From the NCBI GenBank assembly GCA_022885665.1, contig JAGQDJ010000085.1:186001-250000 (forward strand): a stretch of DNA of 64,000 nucleotides, read 5' to 3'. Origin of the DNA: Triops longicaudatus (taxonomy: Eukaryota > Arthropoda > Branchiopoda > Notostraca > Triopsidae). The notes beneath the pieces are model-generated. The model ran no database searches, was not told the DNA's origin, and was given only the letters and a program-made list of their open reading frames with translations. Each line of letters opens with the position of its first letter. Within the stretch, counting starts at the first letter, position 1. The translations under genes and the position numbers were made by a program. Shown here one piece after another: positions 14,280-28,572 of this stretch.

Positions 14280-15027
14280 GTAAGTTTCTCTTTCTGCACC
14301 TTTGTTACCTCACTGGGCTATTGTCGTATTCAATTCCGTATGAGAAGCGTGACCTGTCTGTCAAAATTTTCTTCGGGTATCAAAGGGGACCTTTTCAACT
14401 TTTTCCTCAAGATCGTAACATTCTTCGACCCATAAATACTGACGTCGCTCAGAAATGTTGCGTATGCAACCACTTTGGGAGGGTGGTAAAGTCGTGGCAA
14501 TCATTATAGCAATCTTAGGGGTGCTCCCCCTGACAACAATTGTTTTCAGAGCTACCTGCGGAAAGCTTACAGAAAGCTTAGCCTTAAAGCGAGTAGCTTG
14601 CTGGAGCCAGGGAATAGGAGTTATATATCTTAAGGGGTTGCAAGATTGCGTGGAAAATGTGTTTTCCTCCATGTCTCTCTTTCTTATGGAAATCTTTATT
14701 GTAGTTTCGTAAAGCTTGGTTCCTCTTTTGTCATAAGTCAGTCTTACCAGTTGTCATAATCGTTGTCCTACGTATATATTTTATGATTTTTCTGTCCGAC
14801 TGTGCTATGACAAAAACATAGTTATGTTAACCCTTACGTTAGCCTTTTGTTATCGCAGGTGAAGTACAGTTAAAATTTTAATAAAAAAATTTCATAAAAA
14901 TATTTTAATAATTTTTTTTAATAAAAATATTTTAATAAAATATTACCCCAGAATTCGGTTAACTAAGAACTTTTTTTTGTTGCCAATGCCAACGTTTTAT
15001 GAAAAAGAATAAACAAATGTAGCTTAA

Positions 15028-15131
15028 TTTTACTTTGGTTTTACCCAAAGTAAAATTTTACCCAAAGTAAAATTTTACTTTGGTTTTACCCAATAGCTAT
15101 ACCTAAAGCTTGGCTTTAGGTATAGCTATTG
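15028..15131. repeat. Compound inverted/direct repeat with 19-bp hairpin
   Basis: A 17-base unit TTTTACCCAAAGTAAAA occurs twice in tandem (15039-15055, 15056-15072). It is flanked by two copies of a related 19-base unit (15028-15046, 15073-15091) that contains its partial reverse complement. CCAAAGTAAAA followed directly by TTTTACTTTGG makes a perfect 22-bp palindrome at 15062-15083. Right next to it, 15091-15109 and 15113-15131 form a perfect 19-bp stem with a 3-base loop. It could be a foldback or MITE-like fragment, but no terminal inverted repeats or target duplication were found. Confidence 0.85.
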
Positions 15132-18100
15132 CCGTAACGCCGTAGCGTAAGGTCTTGTGACAGCGACTAAGACAGGCTTGTGACAGTGAAAACTGAGCTT
15201 ATGATAAACAACAACAAATTTCCTTGTGTAGTTAGCGTTAAATGGGACCGGCAAAGTTAAGGGACAAGACGTGCTGTTCCTTTTAGCTCGAAAAACTCGA
15301 GCGATGCCTGGTCTTTATCTTTCTGTATGGACCGCGAAACTGCATAACATACTTCCGGAGGATCAGAACCTGACCTTATGCCCCTTCCTCTCTTCTTCTT
15401 GAAGCTTCTTCGTGGGGTCTGGCAAGAAGACCATCCATCAATTTTCCTTCTTCACGCCGTCTAAGCAACAACGAGGTGCTGATGCCGTCCTCTTTTCACC
15501 CTTCTCCCTTCATTTTCGCAGTCCTCCCGTACACAATACAAGTATAACAATACTATCAGCCCAGGTTCCGCACCGCTTTTGTATAGACACACCCAAGTTT
15601 CGCCGTGGAGGAAAGAGAGGAGGGTTATAGGACGCGAAGAAGGCGGAGTAAGCACCAAACGGCTTTTAGGATGATTACGGCAGCCAAGTAATACTGGGGT
15701 GGTTGAGTACTTTGGTGTTTAGTGCAGTCATAGCTAATGGCGGATTCCATCAACGTGGCTAGACTGTGCTTTGCGGGAGAAAAAGGCGCGAAAAGGACTT
15801 GGCATGGTTGCAGAAGACTTATTGTAATCTATTGCCTTAGCTTTGTGCGCAGAATTTTCGTTAGAGGGGTTCATAAGTTCTCTTTTCAGTGTGTGTGTGT
15901 TTGTGTTGTGTGGGTTTTTCTTTACAATTTCCTTGGTTGTTCTTCGGGGGGTAACGCAGCTGGACTTGTGCACACGTAAAAGCCTAAAACGAAGCTTTAA
16001 GCTAAGGATTTTAATGAAAGAGCCAACGACTTGGAACAAGACGAAAATTACTATTGTCAGCTATACGCCATTCAAAAAAGGTAAAAAGAAAGAGAAAGGG
16101 GGCTCTTTTGGCCTTTTTCTTCCAACTAGGTGAGAAGGGACACAAGAGCAGGTGTGAACACGTGTAATAATAGCTTTTTTCCGAGAGGAGAAGGGCAATT
16201 CAAAGATACGAATGGAGTTCCAGCATCGGTGACTTTCAACGTATCTCTGCACGTTTGATAAACCTCGCGCTGGATGGGAAGGTATGGACCTTTTTTCTGA
16301 AAGGAGAGTTGCGCAAAATTACATTAATCCATAACTCACTATCGCTAATGGGATTGCAGAAGTTTGGGGGCGGCACTTTAAATAAGATGTAAAGGGAGAA
16401 AAGGAATAAATCTAGTTTCATCTCGGGTTGGAGATCGGCAAAAAACGATAGCGAACTCTTGCAGTGTGCGAGTAAGAAAGGCATTTTTCCCTTTTGTTCT
16501 TATCTTTCTTGTTCACTTAATGAAGTTGGTTGCAAAAAGCGCAAGGAGGATAATAGATCGTTTGCAGCATAAAGCGCAGGATTAAAAGATAAATTTATGG
16601 AGTTGTACGCGTCTCTTCTCATTTGATTCTTCACCGCCCTTTTCTGCACACGGAAAAGTACACATCTGGTTTTTCCGTGTTAAAAAAAAAGAAAAGGTGA
16701 ACAGTTTGTATTTTCCCTTGAACAAGCCAAGATTTAGAAGTCCCAGGGAACTTGACCACGTGTATCAAGTAAATGTTGATAAAGTCTCACATTCTTCCCG
16801 GCCCTTCCTTGTTCTTATCAAAATTCCCCATCTTACCGGGCAATTATCAGCGAATGCCAATTCTGAAATGGGCCATAAACATAAAACCCTACTGTATCCA
16901 TGCCAGAATTATTACCTGCATTCCCTCCACATATCATAGCAATTATAATAATAATTAACATTCTGTTCTGTATTTTTTGGTAAATTCTTCATATTTTTTT
17001 ATACATTGCCGTGATTTACATTTAATTAAAGAATTATTTATGCTTTATTATTCGTTGATTTATTTTTTGTTTGTTACTTACGTTTGCCTGAGACATTTTA
17101 TTTTCATAATTTTTATTTAACTTAATTTGCTTTCTCCTATTATTACGATTATTTATTAACCTGTTACGTATTATTACACGAACGAATTATTTCGCTACAT
17201 TTCATCGTAGTGCATGCTTATTATTTTCAATCTTTCTGATTCCGTACGTAATGTTTACAATAAACCTGCGATGCTTAGCCCCACAAATGTTCCCATAATA
17301 AGTCAGAAAGGCTGCGAAGGTCTTGGGAAAAGTCAAAGAGTTAATGAAGGTGCTGTTGCACATTCTTTATGACTTTGTCGATTAAGCGCCTCTGGAATAA
17401 ACCTTTGTAGGAAGCCCTTGAAAAAGCTGAAACCCCCCTGACTTGTAATGATGTGTTAATAGAGCTGACGAATCCCAGGCTCGGATAGGGGGTTAATGGC
17501 ATTTTAGCTGTGGCCTTTTAGCTCCCCGTTTTCCTACCACTGTAAGTATGGCAAAAGTCCTTGGCTAGATAAACAATCTCGTGTTTGCAAAAATCCAGGC
17601 TCGTACGAGCCCACACTCGCGGTTTGGCGGCTAAACTTGGTCACATGGCTATCAAGAGTCATGGGAACGACATTGTCTCTTGTCGACTTGTGCGTGGTGG
17701 GTTGAAAGGAGAGGGGGAGGGAGACATTTTGGCTTTTCTGGTTCAGAAAACTTCCCCATTTTCGGCACAATTGGTCTCGCAGGCGACTTGACTTGTCGAC
17801 GTCGTTACAGTAAACCGTATGGTCATGGGAATCGCTACGGGGCCGTTGCAAATCAAGCGTGATAACTAACAAACTCGCAGTTGGTGGTTGTATTTGCACA
17901 CGCGAAACGACCCTTCTCAACGTTCTGGCGACCGCAAAAGTTGTTTACACAAGGCCGCTAAGGGTTTCTCGGTTCAAGTTGGCTTAACGTGCTGTTTTGG
18001 CTGGTTTTTATCACTGATTTAAATTTAGTGTGTATAAAACTTTAAATACAAGTTGTGGAACACGCTGAGGGCTGCTGCATCTTTAGAGTAAAGAAGCGTT

Positions 18101-20380
18101 TGCGCTACGAGCACCTTGTTTTACGAGACAAAATGGTAGGTTTTCAATGTCATTTCCTCTGTCATTCTAACCCTTTTTCTGTAACTCACAGGTCTCTAAC
18201 AGAGATTCCCACGCAAAGAACAAAACAATAAGAGTTAATGACATCCTGCTTAGTTTCGTTTGTTCCAGCAATTAGATCTCAGCCTCTTGACACGCCAAGA
18301 TGGGATGTTTGAAGAGTTACTTCGACAACTATTTTCTTTTCCCTTTTTTTGCTGAGGTGTAAGAAAAATATTGTCCCAATCGGATGTTTTTTGCTGCCCT
18401 CTGCATTTTTTTGGGCAGAAAGAAATAAAATTTGTTCTCCTTCGAGTTGTAAAACAAGTTGGCAAATGCAATGCCAAGCCAACTTTCTCATCTCACGACT
18501 TCAAAAAAGCTCGGCATGTGGTGGTGTAATCGCATAAAAAGAAGGAAGATAAGTTGGTCAGATAAAAGCGCCCCCCAAAAAAGCAAAGAATAAATGCACG
18601 TAGCGTGACATCCATCCAGCACACGACCCTTTGAAAAAAGTTTTATGTTTCATACGATACTCAGATTAGGAAACGGACTCGCGTGTGCCCCCTTTTGTCC
18701 CCCTGGCTCGTTTATGCAAATCAGCTGTACAGATAATACCGTGATACCTTCACGCACGCTCAACAGTTTGATTCTTCCTCCCAAGAATTTTCTCTAAGCA
18801 TTTTTTCTTCGCACCGTAAATTGCTATGTAGTCACACCAGTTGGATAGCCTGAATTCACGCATTTTAATCAAATTCTTATATTCATCCTTATTTTTCCTA
18901 GTCGGCTCTTATTCCTTTTTTTTTTTGCTAAAAAATTTCTCATTAACCTTCATATTATTATCGCTTTGAAAGTTTCCAGAGTCAGAAGTTCGCTGGCCAG
19001 AATCGCGAGTTTAACTATAAACGTCATTTACCAAAAATGTTTCTGACAAGGCCGTAAAAAAATCATGGAGCATTACGCAAACGGGTTATGGTACCCTTGA
19101 TAGCCAGATAAGGCATAAAAGCGTGAGGCTTTCCTTTTCGCTTTTGTATCAATAGCACCATATTTGAGCTGCCTTTCGTTCCGATCGGTTTCACTTTTGC
19201 TGAGTTCCGATGGAGTTGGACGAGTCAATAGTGCCCATAGTCACTCATAGAGTCCATCCCACCAGCGCCCACAGAAAAGTGTAGAGAAAAACCTTGGGCT
19301 GTGTAAGGGGTTTCAGTGGCGTGCAACAGCTTCAATTGGACTAGCTTAGGGCAAATTCACACGCCTAATTTAACTGAGGGAGGGAGATGTGGGGGGAGGC
19401 CATTTCCCATGAGAAAACTTTGGCAATAGCAGAAAACTCATAAGTAACCTCCCCGAAAACAAGTAAAAGTTTTCGAATTTCATTTCCTAGCAGTTTCACT
19501 CCTTTTTGCTTTTTGTTGTGCTCTAGATGCCTATTTTTCGACTTAATCACTTCTCTTTTCCAAAACCGCAACCTTTGTCCTCGGAATCCCACCAACCTAG
19601 TAAGCTCAAGCCCAACAAAAAAGGAGTAATGTCGGGTAATAAATGCAATCGGATGCGGTCTCTGAGTTTGTATCTATTCCTGTCAGCGTGAGAAATTCCG
19701 AAGTATCATGCATTTACAAGCGAGTGGCCCCCACACGGATGTGTATCATAACTCGAAGATTTGGGGAAAATATCTTTTTTAATAGCAGTTAAAACGATGA
19801 GAATTGACAGCCTAATGACAGAAAATGCGGAAAGGTGGCTGACCTTTCTTTTGGGAACTCTAATTCTTAGGCTAGAAAGCTTTTGCCCTTTCACATACAT
19901 GACTCTCGGTGCTACGGCCTAATTTGCTATGGCTTGTTGTGAATGCTAACTAGGAAATACGTTTTGAAAGGTATCCTGCGTTCTAAAAAGGAATAGGAAG
20001 AGAATTTTTGGGAAGGTCTGGCGTGTGTGTTCCACCGAAAAATTTTACAAGTGGAGTTTAAGGACCGCTTTGCCGTCTGTCGAAATGCCTTCCTCGCTTT
20101 GGACATAACAGAGCGGTCTTTACGCTTTAAATGTCAGCAAACCCATTCGATCACTTTCCATTCCTTGATGAGATTAAAAGCCAAGCGGAACGGCAACAAC
20201 AGCCGAGCACACGCGGATGTGTACGCTACAGATGAGTTGAGGGAGTGGATGTGTGACTCAGCATCTTCCCTTCATCGAAAACTTTCGGAAAACTGAGGAC
20301 TTACTCCGCAATATACCCGACAAGTTAGCTTATACGCTGGGCCAATGGACCACAGAGTTCGGCAGTCAAGCAGAGAAAGA

Positions 20381-20414
20381 GATAGAGGAGATAGACGAAT
20401 AGATAGATAGATAC
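20381..20414. repeat. GATA-type simple repeat
   Basis: An imperfect GATA/AGAT microsatellite; the cleanest part is four GATA units around 20399-20412. Confidence 0.8.
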
Positions 20415-22697
20415 AACAGACGGCACGATAAAAGCCTTCACTAGTCCGCGGAAGTGAATATAACAACTTCGCAGGGAGTTGGGGGTGAAGAGGGTCAAGA
20501 ATTACAATGCGTAACTTGGATTGCATATGAAGTCCCTTTTTGACTCCCTTAGGTTCGAAGGATCCATGTTTTTATAGCTTCCCAGAAAAGCGCTCAGGAA
20601 TTAAAAGATAAATGTCAATAGGAGATTGGTTCATTTGAGAGCTCTCGATTTACAGCAATAATTTTTTATTTTTTTTTAGTTTCGTTGTTTTCTTCGTGTA
20701 CGAAATTTTCGTGCTGTCGCAGAAAGTTGGTTTCTATTATAAAGGTTCTATTGCTGGACAATTTCCTTTATTTGATTATTTTACTTTATCGTTTTAATTT
20801 CGGTTGTGTAATACAGTAACAACGGGTCCGTTATAAAGAAATTCTATTGTTCTTCGTATTAGATAAATTAGTAAATTTTTACATCGATTTAAGAGATTTA
20901 CTTATTTTAATAAATTAGTTTCATTTCGTTAGTTTGTAAACTTTAACCCTTTTATTCTTATTTGTTTCGCCCTTTTGGAAATCTCCTTAGTGTAGAATAA
21001 AAGCTTTTATGACTGATTCCCATGATGTTTCATTGGAGACGATGAGTGATGGGGTGAACTACAATTTCGACAGATTTTCCCCGTTGTCTGATGTGTTTGT
21101 CGATATTATGAAGACACTTACAGCTTTCGGGACGTTGAGGAGGGTCACTCGAAGGTTGGGAATCACTAGTGTTGTGGTACTACTCAAAATTCAAATAACG
21201 TTCGAAGAAAAAAATTAATCTCGAGGTGCAATAGATCTCTTTTATGGTGTTCCCATCGTAAACTCTTGGGAAGCACTGCCCTGGACTAAGAACGGAAGTG
21301 TTGCTCAACAACTGTACAGGTATTTTAGCAATGAACTGGGTTTCGTCGAGGAAACTTGTTTGATCCGATCATGTAAGTCTAGCCTTAGAAGTTTGTGTCC
21401 TCAGAGTTTTCCATCAGTTTCGAGGAGACGCAGCTTTAACAGGCAGAAATGGAATAATGGAATGAATGCCGTTTTCTTCAGCGTTTAATTCCAATTAAGA
21501 ACTCTGCCTCGTAATCTAGCACCGCATGTTTCATTTCCCGCGCTAGCATTGCGACGCTTGACGGGGTAAACATCCTGATGAAATCTTTTCGAACAAGTGC
21601 AACATCACACTTGAAAGGATATGGGGATTGACTTTCTCGGCCCATTGCCACCCTTTTTGCCTTTTTGATCTAATCAGTCATCTTGGCGTGCTTTTCCTGT
21701 AGCTTTCTTGTCTCATCTCCGTTCCTCGCTCCATCTCTTCCCGAACTCCTTATGTTGAATAAACTTCTGGGCCAAAATAAAGTACTTGCACGTTTCCATC
21801 TTTCTTTGCCTTCTGACTTGGGTGAAGAGGAAACAAGTTAATGGTGTGATAGCAGTTCCTGAAGCACACTTGTTATAACCCAGCGAAAAAGGGATAAAAA
21901 AGTGTCGGATTGATTAGGATTCAAGGGTTTATGCTTTTCTACACAATTGGATTGCGTCGACAGAATTGAATTAAGCAATGGACTTGACCGGTCAGCGTTT
22001 GAAAAAGGGGAAGAAAAAATGGGACGAATCTGCCAGGGACGGTTAATACCATTTACAGGAGTTGGTGAGGTCCAGTTAAGTGCGTTCTAATTGAGTTGGC
22101 GTACACTTATTTGCTCCACAACGTGTCGAACCCAGATCTTCCTCCCCTACCGCTCCAACCTTAGTGTTCGATTCACTGCCCCAGCGAGACGATCCATCAA
22201 TTCCAACTGGATTAGAGAAAGAACTTGACTTGTAGCCGATACTTGCTCTCGCAAGAGGCGGTGACAAAAACGAAGCAATTTCAAAAGGAACTTGTCGCGT
22301 CAATCCGCTTAGACATGGTTAAGCACTGGGACAAGAAAATGTATTGAGGACAAAAAAAGCACTAAAAATAATGCATACTATTAATCACAGCACAGTTGAA
22401 AAAGCGTAACGAACTTGTGACTAGGCCTCTCTCCCAAACAGATATTTTCTTTGCGATTCATGCGTGAGGTAAACTTAGGTTTCATAATTTCCAACTTCTG
22501 CGTCCGAGATTAATGACTGTCGCTATCCGTCCATACACGTAGTTAAGAAGACTTTGGTGCGTCTTGCTAAGAGTCTCCAGGGAAAAAAATAGGTTTACGC
22601 TCGGGAACACTTTCTCTAGAAGTTCTTCACTTATTTGGATTTCACGTGACGTTTCGCTTAACGATGATGCCTTATTCCGCGTTTTCACCATTCGCAG

Positions 22698-23389
22698 GTT
22701 GCTATGGAGACTTTAGTGGAGAAAGACAGTATTGCTGCCAGTACTTCAGCTGCTCCTTCGATGGGGTGGTACCCTAGTTCGAATCCCAACTCGAAGCTCC
22801 CTCGCAGCAGTAGTAGTGTGCGTCTATCATCGTTTCAAACACCTGTCTCACCGCGAGGTTCCCCCGCTCTTCATCTTCTCCTTGCCAATAACAATAAACC
22901 GCCCCCACCTCCCCCTCCTCCACGTGGTCCCTCGTCTATAACCCTGTCGACGCCTTCTTGTCCTTCGTCGACGGCTGTGTCGCCCACCGCCACCACAACC
23001 ACTGCCTCGGCAGTCCTCAACACTCCGTCACAGTCCTCCATCTACTACGGACCCAAGTCCTCTGCGACTCAAGGAGCCAGTGTCGAAGGATTCATTCACA
23101 TTCCTTCGCAGTATTACAACCGGACTCCTTCACAAATTCCCATGGCGGGCACTACTGCCGAAGCGTTTGTCAACAACCCTTCCAACAACCTCAGTGACAG
23201 TCTATGTGGTCCTAACCCTTCCCAACGTGTGTACAACCATCATCCCATGACAGTACTTGTGGACAGTGCTCTTAACTCGAAAAACAACAATAACAATGCC
23301 GGATACAGTGAGCACCGCTTTACCTACAGTGTCAACGGCGTGGTCGGCACGCCGGCCCAAGCCTCAGCCGCTGCAGCGTTCTTCGCACG
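22698..23389 (+). CDS. Kif26: Kif26 exon B, Ser/Pro-rich N-terminal region
   Basis: The exon encodes residues 42-271 plus two bases of residue 272. The acceptor is TTCGCAG (22691-22697) and the donor is GTGAGT at 23390. The peptide is low-complexity and probably disordered: a proline octet at residues 109-116, serine runs, and asparagine runs near its end. Its last residues, SAAAAFFAR, are a KIF26 hallmark just before the linker to the motor. Codon CG|G is completed by exon C. An internal ATG at 22704 is available but is not needed, since exon A splices in frame; a transcript starting in the preceding intron could use it. A 35-base T tract begins 11 bases after the exon end. Confidence 0.88.
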
Positions 23390-23396
23390 GTGAGTC

Positions 23397-23400
<4 letters not shown>

Positions 23401-23435
<35 letters not shown>
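23401..23435. repeat. T35 homopolymer beside exon B donor
   Basis: Thirty-five uninterrupted Ts begin 11 bases after the end of exon B. The true length may vary between alleles or be affected by sequencing error. Confidence 0.9.
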
Positions 23436-23437
<2 letters not shown>

Positions 23438-26400
23438 GAGAAGTGGTGCCTTGTTAAAGGAATAGCTTTGGGAGAGAATGAAACTGCGCCTCTGGATTGA
23501 AATGAGCGTCTTGACGCGAGCCAAATATTTCAAAAGAAAATTGCCTCAAATTTTTCACTTAAATAAAAGAAGGTGACGTCTAGGGAAAATAAGGGCCTAG
23601 TTATACAAGGGCCTTACCAGGTTGACGGATGAAGTGTCATGAATTTTCCCCCGCCCTTTTGCTCTCGTCTCTACTTTGCATCAACTCAAGCGAGACAGTC
23701 GTAATTCTCCCCTTAGGTCTCACCCAAATACTACGCCTATGTAACAAACGTTAAAAGCCTCCACAACTTTTTTCTTGCGGTTATTTCTCCCGTTCTAATA
23801 AGTTACGTTCTGAAAATGAAGACATCCCTCCAGCCTTGGACCACATTGTGTTGTAATCAGTTCTTCCTGGGATTATATGAATGTTTTTCATTTATTTTGT
23901 GTGTTCTTAAAAAATGGAAATTAATGCAGGGACAACAAATGAAAGGGAATGTGTAACACAAGTATACAGACCGCAAAGGCCAATGCGAAGAAAGCTTTCT
24001 TGTAAGTAAATTATTTGTTTCCATTCACAGGCAGCAGGCCAAGTGTAATAGAATAACTAAAAAGAACGAGTCACGCCCATGCCGGGAATAGATTAAACTT
24101 GAGCACATTACCATTACGTTTTTTATTCGATGAGTGAGAGGAAACTCGGCATATTTCCCATATTCGTCTCTCTTTTTCACCGCAACCTTAGGAAAACAAT
24201 AAAAAATGGTGGGGGGAAATGGTCATAAAAATCGCAAAGCGAACGACGAGGTTTTTCAAGTGCTCCTGCATGGCGCGTGTACGCTGATATACTCATTACC
24301 ATAAACTTGAAATCCAACCACCCCTCCCTCACTTGTTTCGTTTTACTCTTTTCATGGCTGCCGTGAAATCTTTCCACTTCCACACCCCCTGAAGTAGCAA
24401 TGGAGCGATTGAGATGCAAACACTGTACACTTTCGAATAAAATCAAAGTTGCTCCCTTCTCCAGCACAGAAGCTTCAAAGGGAGCGCGGACTGTTCTTTT
24501 TTTCTTAACGTTTTACAATTTCTGTTACGTATTCTCCCAAGTTTGAGACGAAATTTCTTGCGGGTAAAGGAAGAACGCGTTAATGTGTACGAAATTGCTA
24601 AGCAGTTTTACAGCCCTTTGGGTTAAATTGCTTTTCTTACGATTGGTTGCGCTCTGAAGGATCAAACTTCATTGAAAATCAGCTTAGCAACTCGACTCAT
24701 TGGTTGACGAGCTTGCAGCAAGTAAAAGTGCACTCGAATCATATTACGATATCATAGTATCTTATACTCGCTCGCTACCAAAACAATACTGTATTTTTTT
24801 ATAGTAATGCGTGCGTCGGTGACCATGTTTTTCTTACATGTTTGCCGAAACATTTCTTTTTGCTTTGAGAACAGCAGTCGCCCAGTTTATATGACTATAA
24901 TATTGTTATTCCTCATATGGCATCCAGCTTCGTCTTTTAGAGGCCTACGGTTTTACGTTTTTGGCCCCGTTTCGATACCCCGAAAGCTTTTAGGGGTCCT
25001 TTTTTTCTTTTTGTCATTTGTGTTCGCTTATCGACCAAGGGAAAAAAGGACTTCCATACCAAATGAGAAAAAAAGAGAAGTCTCTCCAATCTGGAGAACT
25101 GAGTTGGAGCGGTTGTGTGGAAAGTTCTATTAGTTGACAAATTAGTGCAGGAAAACTAAATTTTTTCCTGTGTTTTCAATCTTTAACCTCTTAAATTTCT
25201 TTAAATATTTTTTCTACACTGTCAATAACCCTTAAAATATTGATATAAAAGTCAATGGAAAACAATCAAGCTTTGGCTCTTTATTGTTTTTCTTTGTGTT
25301 AAGGGCTGTCAAAATGAGGCAAAGGGGGTGCAGGGAAAACTTGAGATAGAGCGGCAAGTTGCCATGCCGTGTTTTGTCAAGCTGCAGCAATTCGTTAGCG
25401 GCATATGGGACTTTGCATATGAAATCAGGAGTTCTCTGTCACTGCAACCGTGCGGCAGTTTCAATTTAAGAGACCGGGTTATAAATCTTGCCTCGACTTT
25501 ACGCCCTTTCACAATTATATTGGAACAACACGCAAGCAGCTCCTTCAGTTTCGTGAAAAATATTAATCTCTTTGGTTTGCCTTTGTCTGCTTGTTTTTCA
25601 GTCTGTGCTTTTTTTGTTTATATTTTTCCACAACAAAAAAAGTCTTTTGTTTATTTTTATGCTTACGTTGTTCCATCATACAAACATAATTTATTTTGCA
25701 AAACAAATTGTTACGGTTGAAGTGCAAGTTTCTTTTTATTGCTGCTCGGTAGGTAACTTTGATTTACACTGTCACGTCCGTTCGTTCTAAATGAACTAAA
25801 GCGTCTCCATTATTACCACGAAAATATGCTTTTCACTCAGTAGTTGGTATATCTCCTTTTACGGCGGGGTTTGCAAAGAAACAGGGAAGAACGTTTTCTG
25901 TAAGATGTAGGGTATAAAGCCACCTTAAAAAAACACAGTGCCCCAGTAGCTATCTCTTTCCTTTCTAAGATAGGCGCTTGCAATAGCCCGGACTCCGTAC
26001 CCCATGGGAAATTTACTAAGACTTGAACTCGGCTATTGCAGAAAACAGCTTTTGAAGAGCTAGAGTAAAGCGAGGATTTGGGAGTGACACCGTCCCTAGC
26101 CTGAAATTGTCTTGTTTGTGGGATTGAGTGAACCGTTCAGTTAATGAATTTAAACTTATATCAGCGTCAGTCCAGTTTTGTGAGTTTGTGATAGGAACAA
26201 ACTCTAGGTTCTCTTAAAAATTACGAAATTATAAGAACACATCAAGAAATTCGATCATTTATCTACGACAATAAATCACTATTGGAATTTACAGAGAAAT
26301 ATAGTCTCCTTTTTTAAAAATATTTTAAAATATATAAAAATATGTAATGTAAATAGAAAAATAAACTAAAAGTTTTTAATGTTTGACTCATACAAGGTTT

Positions 26401-28572
26401 GAATTTTTGAAAATTTTGATAGAGCTTCTTTTAGCCGTTGAGGGTATTTTCCGAGCGTTTTTTTGTGAAACAAGCCATTATTCCCCATAGGAAAAAAGCT
26501 CAAATGCGTTAGGCATTAAGGAACTGTATACCACAGATGGACAAATAATTCTCTTTCTTCACTTGAAAAGCGCACAGGGGCAGTATCGGAAACGGTGAAG
26601 GAGGATGGTCCTCCTAAAGTGAAGATGAACGGTTTCTTACGTTTATTTTCAAGAGGGGTTGGTTTTCACACTACCCCAAGGCATAAAAAAGTAGGAAGAA
26701 AGAAACTTCCCTGAGATCGAAAACGAAGGGGACAGTTATCGACTCCGTGTGTGGTACGACTCTGTCAAAAGAGGTGTTGCTTAGATATGCTTTATGAGTA
26801 ACGTTATAAAAGGTGTTTGCGTGTTATTTTTTTGCCATAGTTTACCCAAGGCAGACAGAAAAGGGAAAGAAAATATAAAGGGGAGCGTAACTACACCTTA
26901 ACGGTCATCTCCCCCAGAAATAAAGTGATATTAGTACTTGCACTAAGTTATATCTTAAGAACGCTGAGTGCAATTTTTGCCCGTTCATCCCCCACCCACC
27001 TTACACAACTGCCCTTAGAAAAAAAAACACCCAATGACCCTACTCAGGAAAGTGCCACCCATAATACCTGAAGAAGGAATCTATTGTTTCGTAATGGCTT
27101 TTATGTATCTTCTAGGGGGTATCATGCATAGACATGTTTGTATTCGAGGATTTTTTTTCGTCTTGAATTATGTGCTTTCGGTAAAAACGTCTTGAAAACT
27201 ATTGCACGACGATCGATACCATATCACACGTTCTGATCGTTACAATAGCATATTGTCCCCTTCTGCGTGTAGTTTTACCCCCACAAGAACCGTTGGTACT
27301 TCTTTCTTTGGGAGTACTACGCACTTAGCTCGGTACACTCTTTTAAATGCAATCTCAGTGAAAAGAACTGTCAGAAAAAGAAATGGATGGAAAGAGAAGG
27401 GAGGTTGAATGATCTTTTTTACTCATTTTTTTGTATTCCGATTTTATGATTCCGTTGGCAGCTGAGAATCAGGTTTATCTCACGTTTGATGTATCTTTAC
27501 AATCTCACATTTGATCTGCAATTTGTTCTACAGTTTATGACTTTTTCATACATGTGGCATTGGGAATCTATTCGCGTTTTATTTCACTCTATCTTTCAAT
27601 GCATGAGATCATATTCTGAGCCTTACAATTACAGACGTGGAAAAACTTTTACGGACGTCTTTATCACTGACATATAAAATTGCTGGCAGAATTCCTTAAG
27701 TGTAGAAGCAACCGGTCCTGTATACAACAGAAATAAAATACATTAGCAACTTTGCACGAAAACTTTTAAAACTTGTGTTATCGAATATAACAAGTCGACA
27801 AGCTTTGCACAAGTAGGATACAGAAATAAAATCTTAGTGGTAACTAGCGCCTTCAAGCGAGAAGAGGCAGAAAACCCACCCAGCCAGCTCAACAGCACAT
27901 AATTCCTGCTGGATATCAGTTTTCTTGTGACTCACGCGTTGTCAATATTCGTGTGAACTGCGAGTAATGTAATACTTCCTTGAAGTTCGTTACAGCAAAT
28001 TCGCTTAAACGGTGCTTGCTCTACCAAACTTACATAATATTTTCTTCCCTTGTCTTAGTAGACTTGGGGAATTACTCCATTGTACCAAAGTTTTTCTCCG
28101 GCGCTAAAGATGTTAGATTGGGGGCTTGCCTGGGTGGAGGGTGTTGAGTACCTTGGAACGAAACTTTATATCCATTTTATCTAGCAGCGAAGGATCGTAG
28201 GCAACTTTAAATCGCCAAAGTACCCACATAGAAGCGATTCTTTCGCAAGGAAAGTGGAGCCGAGCGGAGCTAAAAGTTTCGCAGCACGCAGTTAAAACTT
28301 TCCTGTCCACATTTCTGAGGACAGACGTAAAAAAACAGTGCACTATTTCGCGTCACGAAAGTACACCACCCGTACATTAGGTGCTAAACTGTCCCCAGAA
28401 GAGTCTTTTTCGCCCCCCTTCCTCACCCCCTTGTGAAAATAATTCTCCAACGACTTTAAAATCTCCTTTCTACCCGCGGAAGGAATGATTCTCCAAAAAA
28501 CGCTCTAACGAGTTAACGATTCGTTTTTGTAATATCGTAAACACTGTAAAGGTGATGAAATACATTTCCTCA

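Larger units (their letters stand above)
14280..22697 (+). other. Kif26: Kif26 intron A (8.4 kb)
   Basis: The intron starts GTAAGT and ends TTCGCAG. It holds no supportable gene. Notable contents are an AT-rich stretch (14871-14945), the compound inverted repeat at 15028-15131, AT-rich blocks near 16930-17240 and 20640-20960, and a GATA-type simple repeat at 20381-20414. Confidence 0.75.
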
